Shown: piece by piece, positions 55,554 through 64,000 of the stretch
Layout of the letters: the number at the start of each line of letters is the position of its first letter
How positions within the stretch are numbered: position 1 is the first letter of the stretch
From: Bradyrhizobium sp. SRS-191
GTDB lineage: Bacteria; Pseudomonadota; Alphaproteobacteria; Rhizobiales; Xanthobacteraceae
Direction: 5' to 3'
DNA length: 64,000 nucleotides
NCBI RefSeq assembly: GCF_024586915.1
Contig: NZ_JANBVS010000008.1
Location: 248,001 to 312,000, forward strand
The notes under the pieces: model-generated
The model's database searches: none
Seen by the model: only the letters and a program-made list of their open reading frames with translations
Told to the model about the DNA's origin: nothing
Program-made: the position numbers and the translations under genes

Positions 55554-57050
55554 ATGACACCGACCGCCGCCGCCCGCTCCACTGCGCCTGCCACCGCGAC
55601 TTTGCGCGAGCGCCTGAAGGACGCCTCGCTGCTGCGCGAACAGTGCTACATCGACGGCGCCTGGATCGGCACGCCGGAGTTTCCGGTCAACAATCCCGCG
55701 ACAGGCGCGGAGCTCGCCAAGATCGCGCAGCTCGGCGCCGCCGAGACGACGCAGGCCGTCGAGGCCGCGTCGCGTGCCTTTCCGCTGTGGGCCAAGCAGA
55801 CCGCCAAGCAGCGCTCCAACATCCTGCGCAAATGGTTCGAGCTGATCATTGCAAACCGCGAGGACCTGGCGCTGATCCTGACCTCCGAGCAGGGCAAGCC
55901 GCTGGCCGAGGCGCTCGGCGAGGTCGATATCGGCGCCGCCTATATCGAATTCTTCGCCGAGGAGGCCCGCCGCGTCTACGGCGAGACCATCCCGACGCAG
56001 AAGCCCGATGCGCGCCTCCTCGCGCTGAAGCAGCCGATCGGCGTCTGCGGCGCGATCACGCCGTGGAATTTTCCGAACTCGATGATCACCCGCAAGGTCT
56101 CGCCGGCGCTGGCGGCCGGCTGCACCGTGGTGCTGAAGCCGGCCAACGAGACCCCCCTGTCGGCGCTGGCGCTTGCCGTGCTGGCCGAGCGCGCCGGCAT
56201 CCCGAAGGGTGCACTCAACATCATCACCGGCGATGCGCCGCCCATCGGCAAGGTATTGTGCGAACACCCGGCTGTCCGCTTCGTCGGCTTCACCGGCTCG
56301 ACCGAGGTCGGCAAGATCCTGTACCGCCAGTCGGCCGGCACGGTGAAGAAGCTCGGCCTCGAGCTCGGCGGCAACGCGCCGTTCGTGGTGTTCGACGACG
56401 CCGACGTCGATGCCGCGGTCGAGGGCGCGATCGTCTCGAAATACCGCAACATGGGCCAGACCTGCGTCTGCGCCAACCGCCTCTACGCGCAGGACGGGAT
56501 CTACGACGCCTTCGTCGAGAAGCTCGCCGCCAAGGTCGCAGCGATGAAGATCGGCGACGGCACCGAGGCCGGCGTGACCCAGGGGCCGCTGATCAACGCC
56601 GAGGCGGTCGAGAAGGTCGAGCGCCACATCGCGGACGCGGTCAAGGGCGGCGCCAAGGTCGTCACCGGCGGCAAGCGTCATGCGCTGGGCCGCACCTTCT
56701 TCGAGCCAACCGTGCTGCGCGACGTCAAGGCGGATGCGCTGGTCGCGCATGAGGAGACCTTCGGTCCGCTTGCTCCGGTGATCAGGTTCAAGGACGAGGA
56801 CGACGTCATCGCGATGTGCAACGCCTCGCCGTTCGGCCTGGCGTCCTACTTCTACGCCCGCGATCTCGGCCGCGTCTGGCGCGTCGCGGAAGCGCTGGAG
56901 GCCGGCATGGTCGGCGTCAACACCGGCCTGATCACGACCGAGGTGGCGCCGTTCGGCGGCGTCAAGGAGAGCGGCCTCGGGCGCGAGGGCTCGCATCACG
57001 GCATCGAGGAATATCTCGAGATCAAATACGTGATGATGGCCGGGGTATAA
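55554..57050 (+). CDS. gabD: Succinate-semialdehyde dehydrogenase (NADP+)
   Basis: Oxidises succinate semialdehyde to succinate in the GABA shunt, 498 residues. The ALDH signatures are TPWNFPNSMITRKVSPAL, GFTGSTEVGKILYRQSA, Glu270 in LELGGNAPFVVF and the nucleophile Cys304 in GQTCVCANR. EVAPFGGVKESGLGREGS at the C-terminus is the typical GabD ending. No gabT or GABA transporter is adjacent. Other semialdehyde substrates are possible. Confidence 0.93.
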   Translation: MTPTAAARSTAPATATLRERLKDASLLREQCYIDGAWIGTPEFPVNNPATGAELAKIAQLGAAETTQAVEAASRAFPLWAKQTAKQRSNILRKWFELIIANREDLALILTSEQGKPLAEALGEVDIGAAYIEFFAEEARRVYGETIPTQKPDARLLALKQPIGVCGAITPWNFPNSMITRKVSPALAAGCTVVLKPANETPLSALALAVLAERAGIPKGALNIITGDAPPIGKVLCEHPAVRFVGFTGSTEVGKILYRQSAGTVKKLGLELGGNAPFVVFDDADVDAAVEGAIVSKYRNMGQTCVCANRLYAQDGIYDAFVEKLAAKVAAMKIGDGTEAGVTQGPLINAEAVEKVERHIADAVKGGAKVVTGGKRHALGRTFFEPTVLRDVKADALVAHEETFGPLAPVIRFKDEDDVIAMCNASPFGLASYFYARDLGRVWRVAEALEAGMVGVNTGLITTEVAPFGGVKESGLGREGSHHGIEEYLEIKYVMMAGV

Positions 57051-57073
57051 GCCCCGGCCCGCCAGCCGACGAC

Positions 57074-57679
57074 TTAAACGGCCGCGGGCAGCTTGTTGAC
57101 CGGGACGGAGTAGGACTTGTTGTTGATCTGGTAGATCACCGTCCCGCTCTTGCCGTCCTTGGTCGAGAGTTGCGTCTGCTCGAACATGATGACGTTGTCG
57201 TAGACGAGGCCGGTGCCCGTGCGCGTGATGCCGTTGTTGGTCACGCTGACCTGCGCCTGCTTGCCGTTGACCGAGAGCACACGGAAGCTCGCGCTCATGT
57301 CGTTCTCGCCGGAATAGCCGGCCCAGCTGCCGGCGAGGTTGCTCTCGCTGGCGGGCGGCGCCTGCTTCTCGAGCACCGCGCTGGCCTTGCCGCCGCCGGC
57401 CGAGAACAGCAGAACCGCGTTCTTTCCGTTCTTGGTGCCGAGCGTGACCGCGCCGAAATCGATCGTCGAGCCGTTGACCTGGCCGATGCCGCGCTCGGTG
57501 CGGCCGTTGTGGGTGTACTCCACCGTCGCGGCCGCGCCGCGGATGTTGACGACCTTGAAGCTCACCGCCTGGCCGTTGGCCGTCCACGAGCCCTTCCACT
57601 CGCCGAGCAGGTTGCTCTGGCGGTACATCCGCTCCGCAGCGGGGGCGATGTAGCTCGTGCTGGAGGAGACGACGGCCAT
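57074..57679 (-). CDS. Protein of unknown function with two internal repeats
   Basis: A 201-residue protein that I do not recognise. After a ~20-residue start it consists of two tandem units of about 80 residues: the first begins LLGEWKGSWTANGQAVSFKV, the second LAGSWAGYSGENDMSASFRV. Both then run through an N-G-(R/I)-T-(E/R) loop and a TK(N/D)GK turn to a final strand. This looks like a duplicated all-beta domain. There is no signal peptide. The start at 57679 has GGAAGAGCC upstream. It lies tail-to-tail with gabD. Confidence 0.7.
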   Translation of the reverse strand: MAVVSSSTSYIAPAAERMYRQSNLLGEWKGSWTANGQAVSFKVVNIRGAAATVEYTHNGRTERGIGQVNGSTIDFGAVTLGTKNGKNAVLLFSAGGGKASAVLEKQAPPASESNLAGSWAGYSGENDMSASFRVLSVNGKQAQVSVTNNGITRTGTGLVYDNVIMFEQTQLSTKDGKSGTVIYQINNKSYSVPVNKLPAAV

Positions 57680-57811
57680 GGGCTCTTCCGGAGCGCGAGC
57701 GCTCCCTTTCCTGATGTTTCCTATCGTGACAAACGATGTCATTCGAGGGGTACGCCGACCCGGTTACCAAGGCGTTAATCGTCGAAGGGCCGAGGGGCGG
57801 GGCGCGGTGAC

Positions 57812-60016
57812 CTATCGTCGCAGCACGGCGATGGTGCGGCTGGCGAAGCTCAGCCGCTCGGCCATGATCGTCACGAAATAGGTGAGCAGCTTCTGCGCCA
57901 GCGCCGGATGCTCGCGGGTGATCACCTGGAACTGCGGCATGGTGAGCTCGTAGAGCACGCTGTCGGTCTCGGCCTGGATCGTGGCGCTGCGCGGCGTCTG
58001 TGCCACCAGGCCCATCTCGCCGATCGTCGTGTAGCGGCCGAGACTGCGCACACGCGTGCTGCCGCCGTGCTCGGACGGCACCATGATCCCGACGCGGCCG
58101 TCGAGGATGAAATGCATCGAGGCGGCGGGTTCGCCGGCGCGCACCACCGTGGTGCCGGCGCCGACGTCGAGCCTGATGCAGCGCGCCATCAGCTCGCCAG
58201 CCTCGACCTCGCTGCCGAGGATGCGGGTGAGCCAGTCGCGCAGCGACGCCTCGTCCTCCGCATGCGCGTGGTGACGCGCGATGATCGCGTTCTCGCACCA
58301 TTCCAGAGCATGGTCGAGCTCGGGCGCGATCAGCACATCCTTGTTGATGAACTCGCTGGCGCGCAGCGTGCGCTCGACGGAGCGCGGCAGGTGCACCAGC
58401 ACCAGCTTGATGTCGCGCTCGACCGCGAGCCGCTTGATCTGCGCGAAGCTGTAGGCGGCCGACGAATCGATGCCGGTCACGAGCTTGAAGTCGAACACCA
58501 GGAAGCGGCATTCCGCGCGGCGCGCCAGCAGCAGCTTGACCTGCTGATACAGCCGGTTCGCCGAACCGAAGAACAGATAGCTCTGCAGGCTCAGTCCCTG
58601 CACCTCGCGCCCCTGCGCGGACAGCACCGCCTGATGATCGCGCGAGCGATCGAGCGAGGAGCGATATTCGGTGCCGTCGAAGCCGTATTTGACCGCGCTG
58701 ACGCGAGACGCGCTCAATGCGAAGGCGGCGCAGCCGATGACGATGCCGATCAGGATTCCCGCGATGAAGCCCCATTGCAGGATGATCGCGATGATCAGCA
58801 GCAGCGAGGCGTAGTCGGTCTTCGACAGACGCCGTCGCGACTGCACGGCCCATTTGTGCAGCGTGTCGGCGCCGAGATAGAGCAGGAGGCCGCCGAGCAC
58901 GAATTTCGGCATGTAGCCGAGCAGCGGCTGCGACAGCGCCAGCATCAGCACCGAGACGGCGGCCACGGTGAGGCCGGAGAGTCGCCCGGTGCCGCCGGCC
59001 TTGACGTTGAGCGCGGTGCGGCTGATGGAAATGCAGCCGGTGTAGCCGCCGAGCACGGCGGCGAGCGCATTGGCGACGCCGGTGACCGCGAGCTCACGCT
59101 CGACATCGGCCTCGCGATGGGTGGCGACCTCGATCCCCGCCGTGTTGAACAGTGTGCTGGCGGCGGTGACGAAGATCACCGCGACGATGTTGCCGGACAG
59201 GTCTGATAACGCCGCCCACGGATAGCTGCCGAGCGCATCGGCCGTCCAGGGCCACACCAGCGCGACCTGCGGCGGCGGCTGGAAGGTCCAGCCCATCGCC
59301 TGCGCCTCGACCGGCGTGATGCCGCACAGCCAGAAGCCGAGATGGGCCGCGATCGTGCCGCTGACCAGCACCACGGGCAGGCCGAACGGATTCCGTGAGC
59401 GGTGCCAGGTCAGATACAGCAGGACCGCCATCGCCGCTGCGGCGGCGAACTCATAACCGGTCTGCGCGTTGGCGAAGCCGGGCAAGGTCGAGAGCTGCAG
59501 CCGATGCCCGGTGATCACGCCGATCGCGCCGATCACGATCAGCGCGCCGGTGGCCCCGAGGAAGCCGCCGACCACGGGATAAGGCACATAGCGGATCATG
59601 CGCCCGACCCGGCTGATGCCGCAAACCCACAGCACGGCGCCGGTGACGAGACTGGTCAGACCGAGGGTGATCACGACCGGCATGAACGGCGACGCGCCGG
59701 GGTCGGCGGCGATGATGCGCTCGGCGAGCGATGCCGCCAGGATCGCCGTGACGGCGGCGGTCGAGCTGTCGGGCGCGCCGATCGCAAACGGCAGCGAGCT
59801 GCCGAGCCCGAGCACCAGCGCCATCACGGCTGATACCATGAAGGTGATGCCGATGCCCCGGCCGAGATCAAGCGCGAGCGGCCCGGCGAAGATCAGCAGC
59901 GAATAGGACAGGCCGTAGGTGATGGTCAGCACGCTGGCGGCCACGCCGCCGAGAATATCGTCGAGCCCGCGCCGCATGATGGGATCGGTGCGGCCGGCAG
60001 TCAGGGTTCTGCTCAC
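57812..60016 (-). CDS. SulP anion transporter with STAS and cyclic-nucleotide-binding domains
   Basis: A 734-residue inner-membrane transporter. Residues ~15-440 are the SulP membrane core (ten or more hydrophobic segments; GSSLPFAIGAPDSSTAAVTA, GGYTGCISISRTALNVKAGG). A STAS domain follows (about 460-565, LVFDFKLVTGIDSSAAYSFA). The C-terminal ~130 residues are a cNMP-binding fold (ASMHFILDGRVGIMV, YTTIGEMGLVAQTPRSATIQ). Substrate may be sulfate, bicarbonate or a dicarboxylate; sequence alone does not say. The triple-domain arrangement suggests gating by a cyclic nucleotide. Confidence 0.9.
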   Translation of the reverse strand: MSRTLTAGRTDPIMRRGLDDILGGVAASVLTITYGLSYSLLIFAGPLALDLGRGIGITFMVSAVMALVLGLGSSLPFAIGAPDSSTAAVTAILAASLAERIIAADPGASPFMPVVITLGLTSLVTGAVLWVCGISRVGRMIRYVPYPVVGGFLGATGALIVIGAIGVITGHRLQLSTLPGFANAQTGYEFAAAAAMAVLLYLTWHRSRNPFGLPVVLVSGTIAAHLGFWLCGITPVEAQAMGWTFQPPPQVALVWPWTADALGSYPWAALSDLSGNIVAVIFVTAASTLFNTAGIEVATHREADVERELAVTGVANALAAVLGGYTGCISISRTALNVKAGGTGRLSGLTVAAVSVLMLALSQPLLGYMPKFVLGGLLLYLGADTLHKWAVQSRRRLSKTDYASLLLIIAIILQWGFIAGILIGIVIGCAAFALSASRVSAVKYGFDGTEYRSSLDRSRDHQAVLSAQGREVQGLSLQSYLFFGSANRLYQQVKLLLARRAECRFLVFDFKLVTGIDSSAAYSFAQIKRLAVERDIKLVLVHLPRSVERTLRASEFINKDVLIAPELDHALEWCENAIIARHHAHAEDEASLRDWLTRILGSEVEAGELMARCIRLDVGAGTTVVRAGEPAASMHFILDGRVGIMVPSEHGGSTRVRSLGRYTTIGEMGLVAQTPRSATIQAETDSVLYELTMPQFQVITREHPALAQKLLTYFVTIMAERLSFASRTIAVLRR

Positions 60017-60189
60017 GTCAATATGCCTCTAATCAATGGCTCACTCGTAGGCGGGCCCGCGCGTCGCGCAAGCGGAAATTTGTGACAGGCCCGTCGTTCT
60101 CGAGGGGGCGCGATGCCGCTTGCGGCGAGGCGATCCTTCGTTGAAGATGCGTCGACCTAACAACGACACCTGAGAGTGTGGATGCGGCC

Positions 60190-60873
60190 ATGATTTCGGC
60201 ATCGACGAGCACACGCGCCGGCCAACTCGCCGAAGCCGAGGCGCGCCGGCTCGATGCCGACGGCTATCTGCTGCTGCGTGGCGCGATCCCCGCGGACTGG
60301 CTGCCACCGCTGCGCGACGCGTTCGAGGCAGGGACGGTTCCTTCAGAGCAATGGCCGGTGCCGCGCGGCCGCGACTGGCGCCACGCAATGGTCGATCTCG
60401 ACCCGACCGTGCAGCGCGTCTGCCGGCTGCCTGTGATGCTCGCCGCCGTGCATCATATCCTGAAGGCGCCGTTCTTCCTCGGCCAGGTCGAGGGCCGCGA
60501 GCCGCTCGCCGATGGCGGGCAGCAGCCGCTGCATCGCGACGGCGTCGACCGGCTCTGCACCGACGCGGTCTCGGCGCTCGCCTTTCTCGATGGCTTCGGC
60601 CCGGACAATGGCGCGACGCAGATCGCGCCGGGGACGCATCACCGCGACGCGGATGATGCGCAGGCGGCGCCCTTCGTGACGGCGGGCGACGCCGGCGACA
60701 TCCTGCTGTTCGACGTCAACCTGCTGCACGGCGCGACGCGCAACCGCAGCGGCGCGCGCCGCCGCTCGCTGCTGATCACCTATGCCGTGTCGGCGCAGCA
60801 GGAGGAATGGCGCCGGACCCGCGCCTTGCGCGCGGTGCGGATGGGCCAGGACGACATCTTCGGCATGGCGTAG
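60190..60873 (+). CDS. Phytanoyl-CoA dioxygenase (PhyH)-family oxygenase
   Basis: A 227-residue Fe(II)/2-oxoglutarate-dependent dioxygenase. The double-stranded beta-helix facial triad is seen as HRDG (LHRDGVDRLC) and a late His in LLHGATRNRSG, with Arg in the same segment for 2-oxoglutarate. DNGATQIAPGTHHRDADD is a familiar PhyH stretch. The start is either ATG 60190 or GTG 60178; neither has a strong ribosome site. The substrate is unknown. It lies 57 bases upstream of a GST gene on the same strand. Confidence 0.85.
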   Translation: MISASTSTRAGQLAEAEARRLDADGYLLLRGAIPADWLPPLRDAFEAGTVPSEQWPVPRGRDWRHAMVDLDPTVQRVCRLPVMLAAVHHILKAPFFLGQVEGREPLADGGQQPLHRDGVDRLCTDAVSALAFLDGFGPDNGATQIAPGTHHRDADDAQAAPFVTAGDAGDILLFDVNLLHGATRNRSGARRRSLLITYAVSAQQEEWRRTRALRAVRMGQDDIFGMA

Positions 60874-60930
60874 CCGCGCCGTCCCGCGGCTTTCGCGCAC
60901 CGATCCGAGACAGCATGCAGAGAGAACGCG

Positions 60931-61560
60931 ATGAAGCTTTACGATTCGCCGACTGCGCCAAGCCCGCGCCGGGTGCGCATCTTCCTCAGCGAGAAGGGCG
61001 TCACGATTCCCACCGTTCAGCTCGACCTGCGCGCAGGCGAGCAGTTTCGGCCGGAATTTCGCGCGCTGAATCCGCAATGCACCGTTCCCGTGCTGCAGCT
61101 CGACAGCGGTGCCGCCATCACCGACATCATCGCGATCTGCCGCTACATCGAGGAGCTGCATCCCGAGCCCGCCCTGATGGGACGCAGCGCGGAGGAGCGG
61201 GCCGTCATCGAATGCTGGGTGCGGCGGATCGAATGGGACGGCATCTGCGCCATTCAGGAAGCGTTCCGAAACAGCATGCCGGGGCTCGAGCACCGCGCAC
61301 TGCCGGGCCCGTTGCCGCTCGACCAGATCCCGGCGCTTGCCGAGCGCGGCCGCCTGCGCACGGCGCACTACTTCGCGGGGCTCGACGCGCGGCTGGCGGA
61401 CCACCCGTTCGTCTGCGGCAAGGCTTTCACGATCGCCGATATCAGCGCCATGGTGACGGTGGATTTCGCCGTCCGCGCCAAGCTCGATCCGCCGGATCAT
61501 CTCCGCCATCTCGGGCGATGGTACGAGGAAGTGTCGAGCCGTCCGAGTGCGAAGGCCTGA
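60931..61560 (+). CDS. Glutathione S-transferase family protein
   Basis: A 209-residue cytosolic GST. The thioredoxin-fold N-terminal domain has KLYDSPTAPSPRRVRIFLSE, the cis-Pro TVPVLQL and DIIAICRYIEELHP. The helical C-terminal domain has FVCGKAFTIADISAMV, the conserved N-capping box with Asp. The active-site residue is probably Ser11 (APSPRR). It likely forms a pair with the dioxygenase upstream. The substrate is unknown. Confidence 0.9.
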   Translation: MKLYDSPTAPSPRRVRIFLSEKGVTIPTVQLDLRAGEQFRPEFRALNPQCTVPVLQLDSGAAITDIIAICRYIEELHPEPALMGRSAEERAVIECWVRRIEWDGICAIQEAFRNSMPGLEHRALPGPLPLDQIPALAERGRLRTAHYFAGLDARLADHPFVCGKAFTIADISAMVTVDFAVRAKLDPPDHLRHLGRWYEEVSSRPSAKA

Positions 61561-61587
61561 TCAGTTCAGCGAATGCTCGGCGTCGCC

Positions 61588-62675
61588 TCACGGCACCAGC
61601 GCCGCCAAGCCCATCCAGTCGAACGTGATGCCGTGCCCCGGCCGGGTCGGCGCCACGGCCATGCCGTTCTCCAGCACCAGCGGATGTTCGATGTAGCGGT
61701 CGAGGCCGAAGCCGTGGGCTTCGAGAAACGAACGGTTCGGGCAGGCGGCGAGCAGGTGCACGGTGATGTCGTGCGCGCCATGGCTGGTGACCGGCAGGTT
61801 GAACGCCTCCGCCAACCGCGCGATCTTCATGAAGGCGCTGACGCCGCCGCAATTGGTGACGTCGGGCTCGGGATAGGACACGGCACCGGCACTGATGTAG
61901 TTCTTGAAGTCCCACAGCGAGCGCAGGTTCTCGCCGGCCGCGATCGGCACGCCACCCGCGGAGAGAATCCGCTGATGACCGGCGATGTCGTCGGGAATGG
62001 TCGGCTCCTCCAGCCAGGTCAGATCAAACGGCTGCAACGCGCGGGCTGCGCGGATCGCTTCCTCCACGGTCCATTTCATGTTGGCGTCGGCCATCAGCGG
62101 AAAGCCGTCGCCGAGATGGCCGCGCATCGCCTTGACGCGCCCGATGTCGGCGCCGAGATCGGGCCGGCCGACCTTCATCTTGAGGGCGCGAAAGCCGCGG
62201 GCAAGGTTGTCGTCGGTCTGCTTCAACAGCGCATCGATTGAGAGGTCGAGATCGATGCCGCCGGCATAGCAGGGCACGCGCGCATCGAAGCCACCGAGCA
62301 GCCTGAACAGCGGCAAGCCGGCGCGCCGGGCCTTCAGATCCCACAGCGCGATGTCGAGCGCCGACAGCGCCAGCACGACGGGTCCGCCGCGCCCGCCATA
62401 ATGCAGGCCCACCACACCCGGTGCCAAATCGCCTCGGTGTCGTCAGCCTCCTGGCCCACGACGAGATCGGGGATCTCGCGCCGGGCGATGTCGGCCACGG
62501 CAGTGCCATTGCGCCCCACGGTGTAGGAGTAGCCCGTGCCCTCGGCGCCGTCGGCATCGCGCACCCGGCAGGTGATCAGCTCGAACGCCGTCATCTCGCC
62601 ATGCGTGCTGTCGGTCAGCGTGACGCTGAGCGGAATGCGATAGAGGCCGGTATCGATCGTGGTGATCTGTGCCAT
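61588..62675 (-). pseudogene. Mandelate racemase/muconate-lactonizing-type enzyme, frameshifted
   Basis: An enolase-superfamily sugar-acid or racemase-type gene split by an apparent one-base deletion. The N-terminal frame starts at MAQITTIDTGL (62675) and reads to EAIWHRVWWA, then meets nonsense. The C-terminal frame resumes at LHYGGRGGPVVLALSALDIA. The break lies around 62402-62412 at the C/G run of TGGGCCTGCAT; restoring one base gives a 362-residue protein. The catalytic parts are otherwise intact: ALKMKVGRPD (Lys-x-Lys), MADANMKW, WLEEPTIPDD, AAGENL and VTSHGAHD. Either a fresh pseudogene or a sequencing error in a homopolymer-like stretch. Confidence 0.85.
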
Positions 62676-62853
62676 CGCGCGGTTCCTTCCCTGGATTTTT
62701 GGCGAAGGTTATGCTGGTGCTGTAACCACGGCAATTGCGAACGGCGCATGCCGGATACGAACCGGACTTCGAGATCGATCGGCGTGATCCTGAGATGATC
62801 CTTGGATGATCCTTTCATGATTCTTGGATGTTCCCCGGATGTGGTGAGAGTGC

Positions 62854-63717
62854 ATGACGGGAGATCGTGACATCCTGGCCCTGAGCGACCTCGATGCCTC
62901 TGACATCCTGGGCATGCTGATGCGCGCGCAGGAGCTTGGCTCCTGCTGGCAGGCGCGTGCGATGCCGCAAGTGCTGGCGGGCCGGCGCATCGCGCTCGTG
63001 GTCGACGATGGCGGCTGGCGCAACACCACCGCCTTCGATCTCGGTGTTCAAGCCATGGGCGGCGTCTGCGTGCACGCGCCGATCCGTCTCAACGCCACGG
63101 AGGCGGTCGAGGATCTCGCCGCCTATCTCGACAACTGGTTCGATGCGGTGGTCTGCCGGACGCCCGAGCTCGAGATGCTCTATGCCTTGTCCCACTGGGC
63201 GCAGGCGCCGGTCGTCAACGCGCGCACGCGGCAGAATCATCCCTGCGAGACGCTTGGCGACCTCGCCTTCCTGTGGCATCGCCGCGGCGCGATCGAGGGA
63301 TTGAAGATCGCCGTGGTGGCGCCGGCCGCGAACATCCTGGGCTCCTGGATCGAGGCCGCGCAGGTGCTCCCGATCGACGTCGTCCAGGTCTATCCGGCGC
63401 GGTGGCATGCGCCGGGAGAGTCACCGCGCTTTCACGTCACGACCGATCTCAACGCCTTGCAGGATGCCGACGTGATCATCACGGATTGCTGGCCGAGAGA
63501 CGAAGAAGCCGGCGTCTTGCAGGACTATCAGATCACGGCCGCGCTCCTGGACGGCCTCCGGCCGGATCTGGAGTTCCTCCCATGTCCGCCGGTGACGCGG
63601 GGGCAGGAGGTCTCTGAGGACGCCATGCGGCATCGCGCCTGTCGCGTGGCGCAGGCCAAGGCGTTTCTGCTGCATGCGCAGAACGCCGCGCTCGAATGGG
63701 TGTTCGGCAGCACCTGA
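62854..63717 (+). CDS. Aspartate/ornithine carbamoyltransferase-family protein with altered carbamoyl-phosphate loop
   Basis: A 287-residue transcarbamylase-fold protein. The HPCE motif (129-132, RQNHPCETLGDL) and the later LPCPPVTRGQEV (242-253) align with OTCase HPCQ and HCLPAHRGEEV. The phosphate-binding STRTR loop is replaced by GWRNT (54-58), keeping only the first Arg. Normal ornithine and aspartate binding motifs are not evident. It may use another carbamoyl acceptor or donor, or have lost activity. It starts 178 bases from the broken enolase gene, on the opposite strand. It is not next to arg genes. Confidence 0.75.
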   Translation: MTGDRDILALSDLDASDILGMLMRAQELGSCWQARAMPQVLAGRRIALVVDDGGWRNTTAFDLGVQAMGGVCVHAPIRLNATEAVEDLAAYLDNWFDAVVCRTPELEMLYALSHWAQAPVVNARTRQNHPCETLGDLAFLWHRRGAIEGLKIAVVAPAANILGSWIEAAQVLPIDVVQVYPARWHAPGESPRFHVTTDLNALQDADVIITDCWPRDEEAGVLQDYQITAALLDGLRPDLEFLPCPPVTRGQEVSEDAMRHRACRVAQAKAFLLHAQNAALEWVFGST

Positions 63718-63737
63718 GACAGAATCGCCTTGCATGC

Positions 63738-63838
63738 TCTAGATCATGATGCGTTTCGGCGGAAACGCATCATGATCTTATCTCTTTGTTTGAGCATGAT
63801 CTTTTCGGAAAACCGGTTTCCACTTTTCCGGATCATGC
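63738..63838. repeat. Dispersed palindromic repeat (GCATGATC type, copy 2)
   Basis: A perfect 17-bp inverted repeat (63741-63757 with 63762-63778; arm AGATCATGATGCGTTTC) is followed by the 45-base unit 63794-63838 that starts GCATGATCTTTTCGG. It matches 35040-35084 with a few changes in the middle. It sits between two plus-strand genes. Confidence 0.88.
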
Positions 63839-63882
63839 GCGAGCAGCGTTTACGTCGCAAGCGGCCGCGCCTATGCTCGGTC

Positions 63883-64000
63883 ATGTCCCAGCTTCATTCG
63901 GTCCTGCTCGACCTCGACGGCACCCTGATCGACTCCCGCCCCAGCATTGCCGCGAGCGCGCTGGCGGCGTTGCGGTCGCTCGGTCATGCGCCTGACGAGA
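63883..64000 (+). CDS. HAD-family hydrolase, 5' part only
   Basis: 39 complete codons before the window ends. The start SQLHSVLLDLDGTLIDSRPS has motif I DLDGTLIDS with the nucleophile Asp (residue 10) and the acid/base Asp (12). It is probably a phosphoglycolate-phosphatase-type enzyme. The ATG at 63883 begins the right frame; an ATG at 63873 is in another frame. Confidence 0.75.
   Translation, partial: MSQLHSVLLDLDGTLIDSRPSIAASALAALRSLGHAPDE

Noticed and set aside
55509..58853. 1114-codon open frame on the minus strand
   Set aside because: It runs antisense to gabD and through the two-repeat protein and part of the SulP gene in another frame. Composition is His/Arg/Ala-rich and no motif is seen; this is a shadow of GC-rich coding sequence.

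Overview
The window looks like core chromosome of a Bradyrhizobium-type alphaproteobacterium (Rhizobiales). It is GC-rich and densely coded, with many short 4-base gene overlaps. Markers are an Irr iron regulator carrying the GCPWHD haem motif, divergent from fabA-fabB-fabI; a DivL-type kinase with tyrosine in place of the phospho-histidine; a TsaE-kinase fusion; and several dispersed palindromic repeats of the kind common in this group. I see no insertion sequence, prophage, integrase, CRISPR array, rRNA or tRNA.

Layout. 1-5.6 kb (minus): TsaE/phosphotransferase fusion (cut by the window edge), divL, then dut and coaBC, the latter with an extra N-terminal ribbon-helix-helix domain. 5.8-8.2 kb (minus): ubiB and ubiE, quinone synthesis. 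8.3-9.7 kb (plus): mutM and a lone cyclic-nucleotide-binding protein. 9.9-13.3 kb (minus): orphan ParA-like ATPase, pentapeptide-repeat protein, degenerate trypsin-like protein. 13.5-16.4 kb: moeB-like gene, a 2-hydroxyacid dehydrogenase, an SH3-domain exported protein. 16.5-20.1 kb: irr, divergent from fabA-fabB-fabI (anaerobic-type unsaturated fatty acid synthesis). 20.3-22.8 kb: autotransporter and GNAT acetyltransferase.

23-33.7 kb (minus) is the transcription/translation operon rimP-nusA-ylxR-infB-rbfA-truB-rpsO-pnp. It has a recognisable promoter, a terminator-like leader hairpin, stem-loops between genes and a terminal Rho-independent terminator. 33.9-37.7 kb: DUF2336 protein, trmB, an M20 peptidase and an XRE regulator. 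38-46.2 kb (minus) is a second housekeeping cluster, in transcription order tsaB-rimI-fur-HAD hydrolase-miaB-phoH-ybeY-corC-lnt (tRNA modification, iron regulation, RNA maturation, lipoprotein acylation).

46.4-64 kb is looser: a soluble chemoreceptor with three tandem PAS domains, a NifU-like scaffold protein, a universal stress protein, trpS, murJ, an adenosine-kinase-like sugar kinase, a serine hydrolase, gabD, a two-repeat protein of unknown function, a SulP-STAS-cyclic-nucleotide transporter, a PhyH-type dioxygenase, a GST, an enolase-superfamily gene broken by an apparent one-base deletion, an atypical carbamoyltransferase homologue, and the start of a HAD hydrolase.

I found no wholly new multi-gene system. 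The most notable items are single-gene architectures (the antitoxin-like domain on CoaBC, the DivL tyrosine, the degenerate protease, the altered carbamoyltransferase), RNA-level structures around the rimP-pnp operon, and a repeat family whose hairpin shows compensatory base changes between copies.
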